Positions 49,265 to 59,437 of a DNA stretch of 64,000 nt are shown one piece after another (position 1 is the stretch's first letter; every line of letters begins with the position of its first letter). Source of the stretch: Methanothermus fervidus DSM 2088 (GTDB lineage Archaea; Methanobacteriota; Methanobacteria; DSM-2088; Methanothermaceae); contig CP002278.1 in NCBI GenBank assembly GCA_000166095.1, positions 466,001-530,000 of the forward strand, read 5' to 3'. The notes beneath the pieces were generated by a model. It saw only the letters and a list, made by a program, of their open reading frames with translations. It had not been told where the DNA came from and made no database searches. Both the position numbers and the translations under genes were made by a program.

Positions 49265-50158
49265 CTAGAATAAATCATGTAGATGTAGCTTATATTTGCC
49301 TAATTTACCTCCATAATTACCAGCGCTGATTTTTTTGACCCCTGGTACCTTACATGCAGCCTCAATTCCTACTTTCATAGCTTTTTTAACAGATTCCTCA
49401 TCAATACCATCAATAACTATTTCATAGATACCATTAACATCTTCAGGAACTTCACTATCTTCAATTTCATCTTTAAGTGTTACACACATTTTTTCGTTTG
49501 TGGAGGCATCTAAGAAATCATATTTTTTAGATCCAACTTTTGATCCAGAAGCTACTATTCCACCTGGAAATGGTGTCATAACGCCTTCAACGGATTTTAT
49601 AGCATCAACAGCCATTTCAGCAGCTAATAATGCTGAGCCCTGGGTTTCTGCCATTATAAAGAAGTTCCCTCCTGCTACTCCACTTTTTATTCCAAATTTC
49701 TCTTCAACAATGAATTCACCAGACATTATTGGAATTATATGTACCTTTCTACCTTGGACTTCCCCTTCTTTTTCATAACCATCTCCGAAAAATTTCAATT
49801 TGAATCCTGTATTTACTTTTTCTTCAGCATTTTCTAATGCATCAAATGCTGCTGCGGTAGGTGCTGTCAATATTGTCATTCCTACTCTCTCTAATAATTC
49901 ATGATCTAATTTCTTTTTTGATGGATTACAAATTATAATTGTAAATCCTGGTCTTTGGTCTGGGGTATTTTTAGGAGGTATATATGTATCTATACCTGCT
50001 TCTGCAGGACATCCAATAACTGATGTACCATATCCTGTAGCTTCTCTAGCAGCTATTTTTGCTAATCGTTTACTAGCAGCTGTTACTAATATTCTAGAAA
50101 CTTTTATATCAAATGCTTCAGCAAAAGTGTCTTCAATTTCCACACCATTTACTTTCAT
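49265..50158 (-). CDS. ftr: Formylmethanofuran:tetrahydromethanopterin formyltransferase
   Basis: 297 residues, the family length. Characteristic stretches: [72 protein letters not shown] and [19 protein letters not shown]. It moves the formyl group from formylmethanofuran to H4MPT, the second step of methanogenesis from CO2, in the cytoplasm. ATG start with GGAGGGAT upstream. Convergent with the K+ channel gene (four bases between). Confidence 0.97.
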   Translation of the reverse strand: MKVNGVEIEDTFAEAFDIKVSRILVTAASKRLAKIAAREATGYGTSVIGCPAEAGIDTYIPPKNTPDQRPGFTIIICNPSKKKLDHELLERVGMTILTAPTAAAFDALENAEEKVNTGFKLKFFGDGYEKEGEVQGRKVHIIPIMSGEFIVEEKFGIKSGVAGGNFFIMAETQGSALLAAEMAVDAIKSVEGVMTPFPGGIVASGSKVGSKKYDFLDASTNEKMCVTLKDEIEDSEVPEDVNGIYEIVIDGIDEESVKKAMKVGIEAACKVPGVKKISAGNYGGKLGKYKLHLHDLF

Positions 50159-50193
50159 TTTACATCCCTCCTGCCAATTTTTCTTACATTTAC

Positions 50194-51213
50194 TTATTTA
50201 AATACTTTTCCAACCATGTCTGATCCAAAATATGGCAATGTTGCTACTCCTAAAAAAATCGTGAGCCAAAAAGATATTAAACGCTCAACTATCGTTATGG
50301 CAGCACTTAATGGCAATGGTACTCCAGCCATAGAATAAAATAATATCATGAGACCCTCTATTGCTCCTAAGCCACCAGGGAAAATTGGTACCATGCTAAC
50401 TAAAGTTGCCACTATCATAACTTCTGCAATTATTATTGGTGAAATATATACACCAAATGCCCAAAATACTGCCCAAATTCTTATAATTTCCAAAAACCAA
50501 ATTACAAAGGACAAGGGGAGAGCAACATATATAACATTTTTATTTTTTATCATGAGTCTAACAGCATCCTGATATTTGACAATTGCATCACTTATTCTAC
50601 TTTCCAGCTTACTCAACTTCTTACTTTTATGTTTGTAAAATATACGTGCTATGCGCATGATACCTCTCTTAACTTTTTTACCTAATTCTGGTTTCACTGA
50701 AACATATAAAATGATGAAAAATGAAAATACTACAGCGAACAACGTTATTAATAAACCTATCACAAGCCATAAAGAAAATCTAAAAACTAAAATCATGTGA
50801 AATAGTGAAATTATTGAAAGTAAAATTAGTGGGAAAGTATCTAATCCCTTATCTATTAAAACTGTTGCAAAAGATGACTCAAAGGGTGTTTTTGAATATT
50901 TAGACAATAAATATGCTCTTAATGCCTCTCCACCACTTTTTGCTGGAGTAATATTATTTGTAGCTAATCCAAGAACAAGAATTCTGAAAAGAGGTTGATT
51001 TTTGGTTTTAATTTTTGCTGCAACAACTGCTATTCTCCACCTAACCATCCATAAATAAAGAGTAAGCATGTGAACAGCAACAGCCAAAGACAAATAGAGA
51101 GGATCTGCCTTCCTAATATCATTTACGATTTTTTCTGGCCCAATAAAAATTAACATTAATCCTAGAAGACTGATACTTATTATTATAAGTATTATTGATT
51201 TTTTATGTTTCAT
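50194..51213 (-). CDS. UPF0104 / lysylphosphatidylglycerol-synthase-type membrane protein
   Basis: 339 residues with about eight hydrophobic spans. Family markers: [34 protein letters not shown], and near the C-terminus [18 protein letters not shown]. The family covers the membrane half of MprF and archaeal AglD-neighbour proteins, which handle lipids or lipid-linked sugars. The exact role is open. It starts one base after the phosphodiesterase stop, on the same strand, so translation may be coupled. Confidence 0.85.
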
Positions 51214-51214
51214 A

Positions 51215-51703
51215 TTACTCTAACTCAATTATTTTGGGCTTTAAAGTGTCTGGATCCAAAATTGCAATAGTTTTCTTCCCTGAAACATAGCCACATGTTT
51301 CACCAGGATTTATTAATAAAGTATTGTTCACCTCATCAATTTTAGCTTCATGTGTATGTCCTCTTACAACAACATCAAATTCTCCTGATTTTAAAATACA
51401 TTTTACAATCCTTTCATCGGTACCATGAAGTAATGCTATTTTTAATCCTTCAAAATTTATGATTTTAAAATCACTTAGATCACATAATTTATTAAATGCT
51501 TTTCTTAATCCATCCTTTTCTCCATCATTGTTACCAAATACAGCCTCAAATCTCATTTTAAGTTTTTCAAACCTTGGCGCTGTAAATGGCGATATTAAAT
51601 CTCCAGCATGTAATACAATGTCCACATTTTGTCTATTGAAAAATTCAACAGCCTTATCTATTGCATCTAAATTATCATGAGAATCTGCCATGATGCCTAT
51701 CAT
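51215..51703 (-). CDS. YfcE/MJ0936-type metallophosphoesterase
   Basis: 162 residues. Metal-site motifs: MADSHDN (DxH), VLHAGDLIS (GD), VFGNNDGE (GNND), LLHGTD, and [10 protein letters not shown] (GHTH). The small stand-alone fold matches MJ0936-like phosphodiesterases active on model phosphodiesters; the natural substrate is unknown. ATG start with GGAGG seven bases upstream. That ribosome-binding site directly follows the IS right-end remnant, so the gene's 5' leader likely contains that RNA structure. Confidence 0.9.
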
Positions 51704-51715
51704 GTCCTTTCCTCC

Positions 51716-51845
51716 CCGAATTGAGCTACCCCCTACGGAGCTTCCTACTTCATAGAGAAAACTTGCCCAGAGACTATATCTTTATATGAAATAGTCTTGA
51801 GTAGAGGTTTTCTCTCAGGCAGGCTATCAGGGCTACCCCATCCCC
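51716..51845 (-). mobile_element. Right-end remnant of an IS200/IS605-type element (structured)
   Basis: On the minus strand this follows the TnpB fragment. It holds a nested hairpin: outer arms GAGAAAAC/GTTTTCTC (51755-51762 and 51807-51814) and inner arms AGACTAT/ATAGTCT (51771-51777 and 51791-51797). Next come TATGAAGTAGGAAGCTCC and GGGGGTAGCTCA, which match the usual right-end pattern of TnpB elements (GAAGC-GGAAGCCCC, then GGGGTAGTTCA). GGGGTAGC appears twice (51725-51732, 51833-51840). G+C is clearly higher than the flanks. No transposase TnpA or left end is seen. Confidence 0.7.
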
Positions 51846-51989
51846 TTAACAATATTCTACATGCTGATATATAATATCTTTTAACTTATTCTTATAGCTT
51901 AATCCTTTCGATGTTCCTCTTGGATTTACTTTCTTAACTATCTTACTAGCTCTTTCAGCCTTGTAATTGTATGGGAAGTCATCTCGTAT
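51846..51989 (-). pseudogene. TnpB C-terminal fragment (transposon relic)
   Basis: Translating the minus strand gives a 47-residue open stretch ending at TAA (51846-51848). YKAERASKIVKKVNPRGTSK matches the TnpB segment before the zinc finger (pattern EYKAExAGxxVxxVxPRGTS). The zinc-finger CSxCG that should follow is replaced by GLSYKN, and no frame continues upstream. It is too short and damaged to be active. Confidence 0.7.
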
Positions 51990-52241
51990 GAAAAAAGTAG
52001 TATGAAATATATATAGTTTTTTTCTAGGTATTATTGCATTGGAGAGAGAAAGAGTAAAAGAAGAGTTTGTATATTTTTAGAACAAGTGTTAGTTTTATAT
52101 TTCATTTATATAATACTTTTCTTATTTCTCAATCCCTGATGGGGTGGAAATCTGTTTTTTTAATTGCTATTTTCTTTTCATTTTTTAACAAAAATTCTGT
52201 TTATAAAAAAGAACAAAAAAAGAAATTAAAAAATAAGAAAA
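51990..52241. terminator. Unassigned A+T-rich spacer ending in an oligo(T) terminator for the CobN-like gene
   Basis: On the minus strand, runs of T at 52233-52228, 52221-52215 and 52210-52205 follow the stop codon at 52242, the usual archaeal intrinsic terminator. The rest (51990-52200) holds no supported gene. It may contain further decayed transposon sequence. CCCTGATGGGG at 52134-52144 can form a tiny hairpin before a T run on the plus strand. Confidence 0.5.
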
Positions 52242-55200
52242 TCATTTCTCCGGCCTTCTCAATAGATATCCTGCTGCTATTAATGCAATCAATATTATAA
52301 CACCAATTATTCCTGCGAATGGAATTCCTGGCTTTCCAATTCCTTTAGACACTGGTGTAATCTCATATGCTTTTCCTGCTCCTTTACCTGCTGCAGCACC
52401 TGTAATTCCTGCTTTACCTGCTGCTCCAGCAGCTTGAGCTGCTCCTCTTGCACCAACTTCACCACCAACTCTACCTGAAGGACCTGAAATTCCTGGTGAA
52501 ACTCCCCTTGTTGCTGCAGTTCCAATTCCTACTCTTCCTAATGCAGTTGGAGCTCCTAGTTGTGATGGTGCTCCTGGAATTGAAGGTTGTGGTGTAGTTG
52601 TTGGAATTCCAGGGACTGAAGGTTGTGGTGTTGTTGGAGCTCCTGGGATTGAAGGAGCAAATGCAGCATTTTTTGTTGCTATATATAGCTGAGATCTTAC
52701 TGAATTTAATAGATTTGGATTTACATAGTTTAATGCCCATCTTATCATAGCTATATTTCCACAACTGCAATCACAGCATGCTGGTCCATATCTGGCTATT
52801 AGAGCTGCCCATCTATTTGCAATTAATCTAAGAGTTTCTGTAGATGGATGCCAGAAGCCTTTGTGGGCTGCTGTAAGTAATGTACCTATGATGCTTATCA
52901 TTGCATATGCTCTATTTCCAGTTGATAGCCATTGTGATACTCCAATGTTGTATTTGTCTTTCACATATACATCTACAATTTCATTCCACATCCAATCTTG
53001 GACTAGGTGAGGTGTTGTTACTTGCCATCCCCATAAGTATGCAACAAATTTATTACTTATGTATCTTGCACCACTGTAACCTTCCTTCATCATTCCTTTA
53101 ATCCATTCTGGATTAAGATATCTTGTTCTCATTTCTCTTAGCATAAATTGTTGTAGTGACATTATTTGTGGAACTGCTGGATTTGCATAATAAAGTACAT
53201 TAAGCTGAGGTGCTTTTCCACCATTTACTTTTTCTATTGCCATACTTAGTCCGCCGAAGTAATCATAGTAATCATCATTGTCAAGAACTCCATAAAGATT
53301 TGTTGACCTACTATGATATGCAACACTGACTCCCTTGAGTAATTCTTCAAATAAATCTTGCCTTGATAATCCCCAGACAGTGTTTGAATATGCATGTGAC
53401 ATTCTACGTAAGTATATATCAGCTAACTCACTTCTGTTTTGCCATGTCCATGCTTGTTCAACAGCATGGGTAATTCCAGCTCCATAGTCACCTACAGGTG
53501 GTGCAAATATTCTTGTTATTGCTGTGTCACCGTCAAATCCTTTTTTAACGAGTTCTACCCAATGTTTTGCAACATAATTTAGCTCTAATGGTTCTTTAAG
53601 GTCATATTTATTTAGAAGGTCTGTTAAATTCTTTGCTTGGTAGAATTGTCCTATTATTAATGGTTCCAATGCTTTATTTAATTCATCTTTTAATTCAGGA
53701 TATTTTTCTGTTATAGTTGAATATGAAGCTGCTAATGCTATTCTAAATGCTAAATCCATTTTTGCTAAAAGGTTGGGGAATAGATCTCTGAACAATCCAC
53801 TTGTAGTTGTGATTACGTCCACTCTTGGTCTCACTGTCACATTTGAAAGCCCCATTGATCGTCTAACTTTGTTTAAATCTTCAAGAAGTTTATTGAGTGG
53901 TGTTGGAACTAAATATCGTAAAGGTCCTCCACCAAGCCATGTTTTATCATTAGGTTTTGGTTCTACACCCAACATCCTTAATACAAATGATGCCATTGCC
54001 CCATCATCTCTTGCTGTTTCTACACACCAAACAACTGCTGCTATTTTTTCCGGTATTTTTTCCATTTGTGCTAATGCCATATCTGCTAGTCTTTTACCAA
54101 GATCCCAGGCGACTGGTGTTGGTAATGTATTATCATCTTGAGCATAGAAGTTTCTTCCTGTTGGTAATGAATATGGTGCTCTTACTGGATCCCCACCTCT
54201 TGCGGGTTCTATGTAGCCACCATTTAATGCATCTATAAGTGAATCCATTTCTTTACTAGGACTTATTTTTAATAATGAAGCATAAGTCATTGCAAGTGTT
54301 AATTTATTTTTCATGGCTTCTCTTAGTTTAACATCTGTTATGTTGATTGTCAATTCTTCTGGAGTTTTGCCTTTGAGCAGTTCTTTTATTAATGAAATTG
54401 TTTCATTATTTAATAATTCTGCTTGTGTCAATGTTAATTTCTTCCAATTAAAGCCATGTAAATCAGAAAGTAAATGTTGTATTGACGGATCTGATTCGCT
54501 ATCTGGTGACAACATTGAAGAAACTAGCAATGCAATTTCGTCATCTGTCCAATTTTCTCCAAAACTATGTAATCCATAAGGCATTAAAGTTGATTGTAAG
54601 TTTATTAGATAATCATGGACCTTATCAATGTCTTCATCGGTGATATTCTCAGGATTTAAACCTAAATCTGTTGCAAGATTTAATTCTTTAATTTTTTGTC
54701 TTATTGCTTTAGCGTATTCATCTTTTAGTGGATTCCCTTCAGGTACTTTTTCATATAAATCAACAAGCCCTGCCAATTCTTTTAATCCACTGTAAAGTTT
54801 AGTCGTTATCATTGGCGGTGTTAAATGATCTACTATCACTGAAAGTCCTCTTCTTTTGGCTTGCATGCCTTCTCCTACACCATCTACAATGTAAATATAA
54901 ATGCTAGGAGTTTCACCAATACATATGTCTGGATAATCAAAGCTCGCTAATGCATATTGTTTTCTTGGTGTCCACTCATAGGTAGCATGTCTTCCAACAT
55001 GAATCTGGGCATTTGCTTTAAACACGTAGTTAACCCATGCATACCATGCTAAATAACTGTGTGGTGGCGGAACAACTGTTGAGTGATAAAGTTTTGATAT
55101 GTCTTGATCCCAACCTCTCAATGGTTCCGGACCAATGAATATGTTTCCAAATAATATTCCTGGAATTATGAAGTATTTTGTGCCATTTTTTGTTACCACA

Positions 55201-57422
55201 AGAGGATTTTCCTCTGGTTGTCCCCATCCACAAAGTCCTGGTAATTTTAATGCTAGGAATGCGTTCTTTGCATCATAGAATTTCTTCCAAGAATCTGTAG
55301 GATCTGTATTATTACTTACTTTATCTATAATTTCAATCAATGCGGAAGTCATTTTGTTTATTAAATCTATAGCCCTATCTGCTTTATCTGTGGTTTTAGC
55401 ATTAGATATCATCTCTTGGTTCCATCTATTTATAACTTTGATTAATTCATCTTTAACCTTTGGATCTCCTTTCTTAATATATTCAACCGCTGCCTTAGTT
55501 AATTCTTCTATGTAACCAGTTGGTCCTTCAATTACTTCTTTCTGGGCTATTGGATTTAATTTCTTGAACCATTTTTTGTATTCTTCTAAAGGCCATAAAA
55601 TTGTATTAGGATTGTTTGCAAGTTTCTCTATGAATCCTTTAGCCCAACTTGCAGTATTAATTCCACGCTCTAGCAATATAGATACTAGTTCATCTGCATT
55701 TTTTGGTATTCTACCTACGTTGTAACCTTCCTGTTTTAATCTTTTTAAAATATTTATTATGGTTTCTGGAACATTTAGATAACTTGCCCCTATATTTTGC
55801 TTTCCTGGTGGGTAATTGTAATAAACAATTGCTATTTTTTTATCTTTATTTGGTAAGTGCTTGAGTAGACACCAGTTATATACTCTGTTTGCTAATTTTT
55901 CTATTCTGTCAGGTATTGTAATTATGATATCCCATTCAGCTCCAGTATCATTGTCTCTACCAATGTCACCTACACCAATTGCTATTGGCTCTATTTGGCC
56001 TTGCATTTCTGGTTGTGCACATTGCCAATAAACAGCGGCCCAACTGAAACCTTCATCAGATACCAACCACTGGCCTAATGTTCTATACCTCGATGATGTG
56101 ATCATTGCCTTAAATACAGGAACATTTGAATTATTGAAGAAATTGAGAACTTGTTTCCATGATGGTGAAGAACCTGTTAAGAAAGATAGTAAGTTTATTA
56201 TTGCATCACACTTTACTGGATATTTCCAAGGTTCGAACTCATATTGCACTGTATTATTTGCGTCAGTTAAAAACTTAACTAATGCTGAATACACATTTGC
56301 TGGCTGAACATTACTTATTTTTACTTCTTTTACAACTCTACCATCTTTGTCAAGTATTTGGAATTCATACACCTTCGCTTTAGGATCAGTTACACCACAA
56401 ATTTTATCAGAATCTGTGTAATTTCCTATTCCTTTAACTGCTGTAAGTTTTAAATTTTGTCCTGGCTCAAGCAATGTTTTTGCCAACTCTGTAACTTGAG
56501 TTTCATTGAGAGTTAATACGTCTGACCAAGTACCAACAATAGGAATTACGTTCATTCCTTTCTCAACAAGCTTATCAATAATTTGTTGGAAAGCATTCTC
56601 TGCATATACTTCTCCTGTAGAACTAAGATATGTCAATATAGCTACAGTAGGTTTTTTTGGATCTAATGGGTATTTTTTGAAATAATCTTCCTTACTGAAT
56701 ATTTCACCATCCCTATACAGAAACTCTTTGCCAAATCCAAGTTTGACTGGTTCTGGCTCCCATTCTTGTGGGAATATCCATCCTCTTATTTCATATAATT
56801 TCTTTAATGCCCATTTCACCTGATTTATAAGGTTATCTTTTCCTTTAGCTGCATAATATACTGCAGCATCTATCCAAGCATGTAATCCTTTGTTATTTGG
56901 ATATTTCTGTTTATAACTAAGTAGGCAATTTACATCGCCGTCATGACATGCTCCAATAAGAGATCCCACTGTGTCCCATGTTCCAATGTCTTTATCACTT
57001 ACATTCTCAAAACATTTAGTTTTCCCTATTTGACTTAATTTTACAAGTTTAGGATCACTTTCAAAAACTAAAAATATTTTATTATCTATTATTGAAGGAT
57101 ATTTCGTTACAACAGGATATAATGAATTAACAAGTTCTGTACCCCATTCTGCTAAAATAATATCTGATGAATTCACCAGATTCTTAATGTCAGTTTCTTT
57201 TAAGTTATTCATCTGGGTTGTTGATCTAATTTGAAACTTTACAGTACCATTTGTCTCATTAGTAATCGTTTTCGCTATTTCAACATAAGATTTACATGCA
57301 CTAGAAGATCCAATCATGAATACTTGTACTTTTCCTTGTTGTTGTTGAGTCACATTCTCAGCAAAAGCCCCTGAAATCAATAAAAACACTGCAAACAATA
57401 CAATCACTAAAAACTTCCTCAA
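52242..57422 (-). CDS. Secreted, membrane-anchored CobN/Mg-chelatase H-like protein
   Basis: 1726 residues. A signal peptide (residues 1-21, ending SGAFA) is followed by a CobN-type chelatase domain: KPTVAILTYLSSTGEVYAEN, IVYYNYPPGKQNIG, QIHVGRHATYEWTP, IYIVDGVGEGMQAKRRG and VIVDHLTPPM. A Cys-rich PACCDCSCG lies near 1555. A Pro/Thr/Gly/Ala-rich stalk (~1590-1690) and a final membrane span end in LLRRPEK. So the chelatase-like domain should face outside. TTG start with GGAGGTGA four bases upstream. Binding of a tetrapyrrole or metal is inferred; true cobaltochelatases are cytoplasmic. Confidence 0.88.
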   Translation of the reverse strand: MRKFLVIVLFAVFLLISGAFAENVTQQQQGKVQVFMIGSSSACKSYVEIAKTITNETNGTVKFQIRSTTQMNNLKETDIKNLVNSSDIILAEWGTELVNSLYPVVTKYPSIIDNKIFLVFESDPKLVKLSQIGKTKCFENVSDKDIGTWDTVGSLIGACHDGDVNCLLSYKQKYPNNKGLHAWIDAAVYYAAKGKDNLINQVKWALKKLYEIRGWIFPQEWEPEPVKLGFGKEFLYRDGEIFSKEDYFKKYPLDPKKPTVAILTYLSSTGEVYAENAFQQIIDKLVEKGMNVIPIVGTWSDVLTLNETQVTELAKTLLEPGQNLKLTAVKGIGNYTDSDKICGVTDPKAKVYEFQILDKDGRVVKEVKISNVQPANVYSALVKFLTDANNTVQYEFEPWKYPVKCDAIINLLSFLTGSSPSWKQVLNFFNNSNVPVFKAMITSSRYRTLGQWLVSDEGFSWAAVYWQCAQPEMQGQIEPIAIGVGDIGRDNDTGAEWDIIITIPDRIEKLANRVYNWCLLKHLPNKDKKIAIVYYNYPPGKQNIGASYLNVPETIINILKRLKQEGYNVGRIPKNADELVSILLERGINTASWAKGFIEKLANNPNTILWPLEEYKKWFKKLNPIAQKEVIEGPTGYIEELTKAAVEYIKKGDPKVKDELIKVINRWNQEMISNAKTTDKADRAIDLINKMTSALIEIIDKVSNNTDPTDSWKKFYDAKNAFLALKLPGLCGWGQPEENPLVVTKNGTKYFIIPGILFGNIFIGPEPLRGWDQDISKLYHSTVVPPPHSYLAWYAWVNYVFKANAQIHVGRHATYEWTPRKQYALASFDYPDICIGETPSIYIYIVDGVGEGMQAKRRGLSVIVDHLTPPMITTKLYSGLKELAGLVDLYEKVPEGNPLKDEYAKAIRQKIKELNLATDLGLNPENITDEDIDKVHDYLINLQSTLMPYGLHSFGENWTDDEIALLVSSMLSPDSESDPSIQHLLSDLHGFNWKKLTLTQAELLNNETISLIKELLKGKTPEELTINITDVKLREAMKNKLTLAMTYASLLKISPSKEMDSLIDALNGGYIEPARGGDPVRAPYSLPTGRNFYAQDDNTLPTPVAWDLGKRLADMALAQMEKIPEKIAAVVWCVETARDDGAMASFVLRMLGVEPKPNDKTWLGGGPLRYLVPTPLNKLLEDLNKVRRSMGLSNVTVRPRVDVITTTSGLFRDLFPNLLAKMDLAFRIALAASYSTITEKYPELKDELNKALEPLIIGQFYQAKNLTDLLNKYDLKEPLELNYVAKHWVELVKKGFDGDTAITRIFAPPVGDYGAGITHAVEQAWTWQNRSELADIYLRRMSHAYSNTVWGLSRQDLFEELLKGVSVAYHSRSTNLYGVLDNDDYYDYFGGLSMAIEKVNGGKAPQLNVLYYANPAVPQIMSLQQFMLREMRTRYLNPEWIKGMMKEGYSGARYISNKFVAYLWGWQVTTPHLVQDWMWNEIVDVYVKDKYNIGVSQWLSTGNRAYAMISIIGTLLTAAHKGFWHPSTETLRLIANRWAALIARYGPACCDCSCGNIAMIRWALNYVNPNLLNSVRSQLYIATKNAAFAPSIPGAPTTPQPSVPGIPTTTPQPSIPGAPSQLGAPTALGRVGIGTAATRGVSPGISGPSGRVGGEVGARGAAQAAGAAGKAGITGAAAGKGAGKAYEITPVSKGIGKPGIPFAGIIGVIILIALIAAGYLLRRPEK

Positions 57423-57601
57423 CTTTTCACCTCCTTTTTTGTTATTACTACATTAGGGTTATTGAGTAATACTTATATAAAATTTTTCAAAACTTTCTAA
57501 TTCAAATAATTTTGATGAAAGAAATATTCTTAATTGAAAAACTTTTAAAAATAAAAATCTAGTGCCAATAAAATTATGAATAAATAAGGAGGTAAAAAAT
57601 C
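57423..57601. promoter_or_regulatory. Divergent promoter region between CobN-like gene and acylphosphatase
   Basis: About 180 A+T-rich bases. TTATATAAAATTT near 57473-57485 is a good TATA candidate for the minus-strand CobN-like gene or its complement. GGAGGT before 57602 is the ribosome-binding site for the acylphosphatase. No ORF seen. Confidence 0.45.
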
Positions 57602-57877
57602 TTGAAAGTTAGGGCTCATATATTTATTAGCGGAAGAGTGCAAGGAGTATTCTTCAGAGCAAATACTAAAAAAGTAGCAGAAAAGCATGGTGTAAAAGGT
57701 TGGGTACGCAATCTCCCTGATGGAAGAGTTGAAGCAGTTTTAGAAGGAGAAAAAGAAGATGTAGAAAAAGTAATTGAATTTTGTAGGGAAGGACCACCTC
57801 TAGCAAAGGTTACAAATGTAGATGTAAAATGGGAAAAATACAAGGGAGAATTTAGAAATTTTGAAGTAAGATACTAA
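57602..57877 (+). CDS. acyP: Acylphosphatase
   Basis: 91 residues, the standard size. [38 protein letters not shown] contains the phosphate-binding loop GRVQGVFFR with its catalytic Arg and the Asn of WVRNLPDG. It hydrolyses acyl phosphates such as acetyl phosphate or carbamoyl phosphate. TTG start eight bases after GGAGGT. Convergent with herA, with a T-rich gap between them. Confidence 0.95.
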   Translation: MKVRAHIFISGRVQGVFFRANTKKVAEKHGVKGWVRNLPDGRVEAVLEGEKEDVEKVIEFCREGPPLAKVTNVDVKWEKYKGEFRNFEVRY

Positions 57878-57914
57878 TTTTCTTTTATAAATTTTTTTTA
57901 ATTAAAAGAAAATT

Positions 57915-59432
57915 TCATAGAGGGTCAATATCATATTCCTGATCATCTGATTTCTCATCTTTTTCAATATAATCCTCAAAAAGAGGTATATAGATAGGAA
58001 CAGCAAATTTTGTGAATATACTACTCACAATTGCTTCTCCCTTATCCAAACTAGCTATAGCTCTATCATCATCTGATAAATCTTGTGGAGAACTTCCAAT
58101 TATTTCTGATCTTTCCGATGGCATTTCATTACCAAGAATTATTTTTGTATTCATATTTGCCAATATACTTTTGGGAATTGGTGTGACTAATTGAGTTATT
58201 GCTATTAGTCCAATGTTAAATTTACGTCCTTCCCTAGCTATTGTTGCATATATATTTTGTCCATCTTTAAGTACATCTTTGCCAAGTATTCTTGGAGCTT
58301 CTTCAACTACAATCCCTATCACAGGTTTTTTGTTTAATTCACCTTCTGCCTTATATCTTTGGTATCTTCTAAAAATATTTTCTATTATTGCACTACCCAC
58401 AAGTATTCCTGCTTCTTCACTCATTTGTGAAGTATCAATTATGACAATTTTACCTTTCTCTAAATTATTAACAATGTCTTCGATAACGTTTCTTCCGTTT
58501 TCAACAAAAACATCTTCATGGCTAAGTACATGATTCAGTTTTCTATTGGTTGCAGCTATTGTTGGCTTTTTTACACCGTGAATTTCTTCTCCAATTCTCT
58601 CCATCTCTTCTATTTTAATTATCCATTCATCTTTAAATTCTTTATAAAATTTGTGCATTGCCTGCCATTGGGCATCTGTAAAAGAAACAGTTCCTTGAAA
58701 ATGTTTTGGTTTTAAATATTTTTTATTAATTTTTAATTCTAACCCGCCTCTAGGAGGATTAGGCGAATAATATAATACTTCTTCATGTCTCGGATGATCT
58801 TTTAAACCTTTTGTATTTCCTCTTCCATAGTATTCATCATGTGGATCTAAAACAAGTATTCCAACGTTTTCATCAACTAAATTCCAAAGCATTACCTTTA
58901 CTAAATTACTTTTACCTCTTCCTGTAGTTGCAGGTATGAGTATATGGTGAGGTATTGCATGCTTATAGTCAATATAAACAGGTAAATTTAATTTTTGAGA
59001 ACCACTTCTCACCTCACCTAAATAAAGAGGATGTTTTGGCTTACTCAAAAATTTTAAATCTTCTTCTTTCACACGTCTAACTTTTTTAAAGAATGGAGGT
59101 AATGATTTTGGGGCTTTTGCATTTTTGGAATTGTTATGTATATAAAGTAAAGGTTTTGCTTCAGCTATAATATAATTTCTAAGTTCTGGCTCAATAAATG
59201 TTGTACTTTCATCTTCATGTTCCAATTGAAGTCCTGATATCAATTCTCTTCTCTCTTGTGGTATTTGAGAACGATATTCAAGATTTTTAACTTGTAGTAA
59301 AATTTTATTACCATTATTTTCATCAGCAATTAATAAATCCCCAAGTTCAAGTCTTTTGCCAAATTTTCCTCTAACTAAAATTTTTGATGAATTTCCTCCT
59401 ATTATTTGCCCTGCTACTTCATTATCATCCAT
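57915..59432 (-). CDS. herA: HerA-type hexameric DNA translocase/helicase
   Basis: 505 residues from the ATG at 59432, with GGTGA upstream. HAS-barrel-like N-terminus (~1-90: [30 protein letters not shown]), then the RecA-like core with Walker [11 protein letters not shown], Walker B region [13 protein letters not shown] and a second [10 protein letters not shown], and [11 protein letters not shown] near the end. HerA and NurA resect DNA ends for recombination. The adjacent nurA gene confirms the pairing; Mre11-Rad50 is not in the window. Confidence 0.94.
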   Translation of the reverse strand: MDDNEVAGQIIGGNSSKILVRGKFGKRLELGDLLIADENNGNKILLQVKNLEYRSQIPQERRELISGLQLEHEDESTTFIEPELRNYIIAEAKPLLYIHNNSKNAKAPKSLPPFFKKVRRVKEEDLKFLSKPKHPLYLGEVRSGSQKLNLPVYIDYKHAIPHHILIPATTGRGKSNLVKVMLWNLVDENVGILVLDPHDEYYGRGNTKGLKDHPRHEEVLYYSPNPPRGGLELKINKKYLKPKHFQGTVSFTDAQWQAMHKFYKEFKDEWIIKIEEMERIGEEIHGVKKPTIAATNRKLNHVLSHEDVFVENGRNVIEDIVNNLEKGKIVIIDTSQMSEEAGILVGSAIIENIFRRYQRYKAEGELNKKPVIGIVVEEAPRILGKDVLKDGQNIYATIAREGRKFNIGLIAITQLVTPIPKSILANMNTKIILGNEMPSERSEIIGSSPQDLSDDDRAIASLDKGEAIVSSIFTKFAVPIYIPLFEDYIEKDEKSDDQEYDIDPL

Positions 59433-59437
59433 AAAAT

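Noticed and set aside
51716-51845. Independent G+C-rich ncRNA unrelated to transposons
   Set aside because: The GGAAGCTCC / GGGGGTAGCTCA pattern and the adjoining TnpB scrap explain it better as an IS right end, though later reuse is possible.
52134-52144. CCCTGATGGGG as a CRISPR repeat or structured RNA
   Set aside because: Single copy with a three-base stem; no repeats at regular spacing occur anywhere in the window.
54313-54579. Several 60-120 codon plus-strand ORFs inside the CobN-like gene
   Set aside because: They lie antisense to a long conserved gene, lack ribosome-binding sites and have Ser/Leu-rich composition typical of reverse-frame shadows.
42726-57422. CobN-like, MoxR and VWA proteins as one cobaltochelatase complex
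   Set aside because: The CobN-like protein has a signal peptide and C-terminal anchor, so it cannot meet cytoplasmic ATPases; the genes are also in separate operons.
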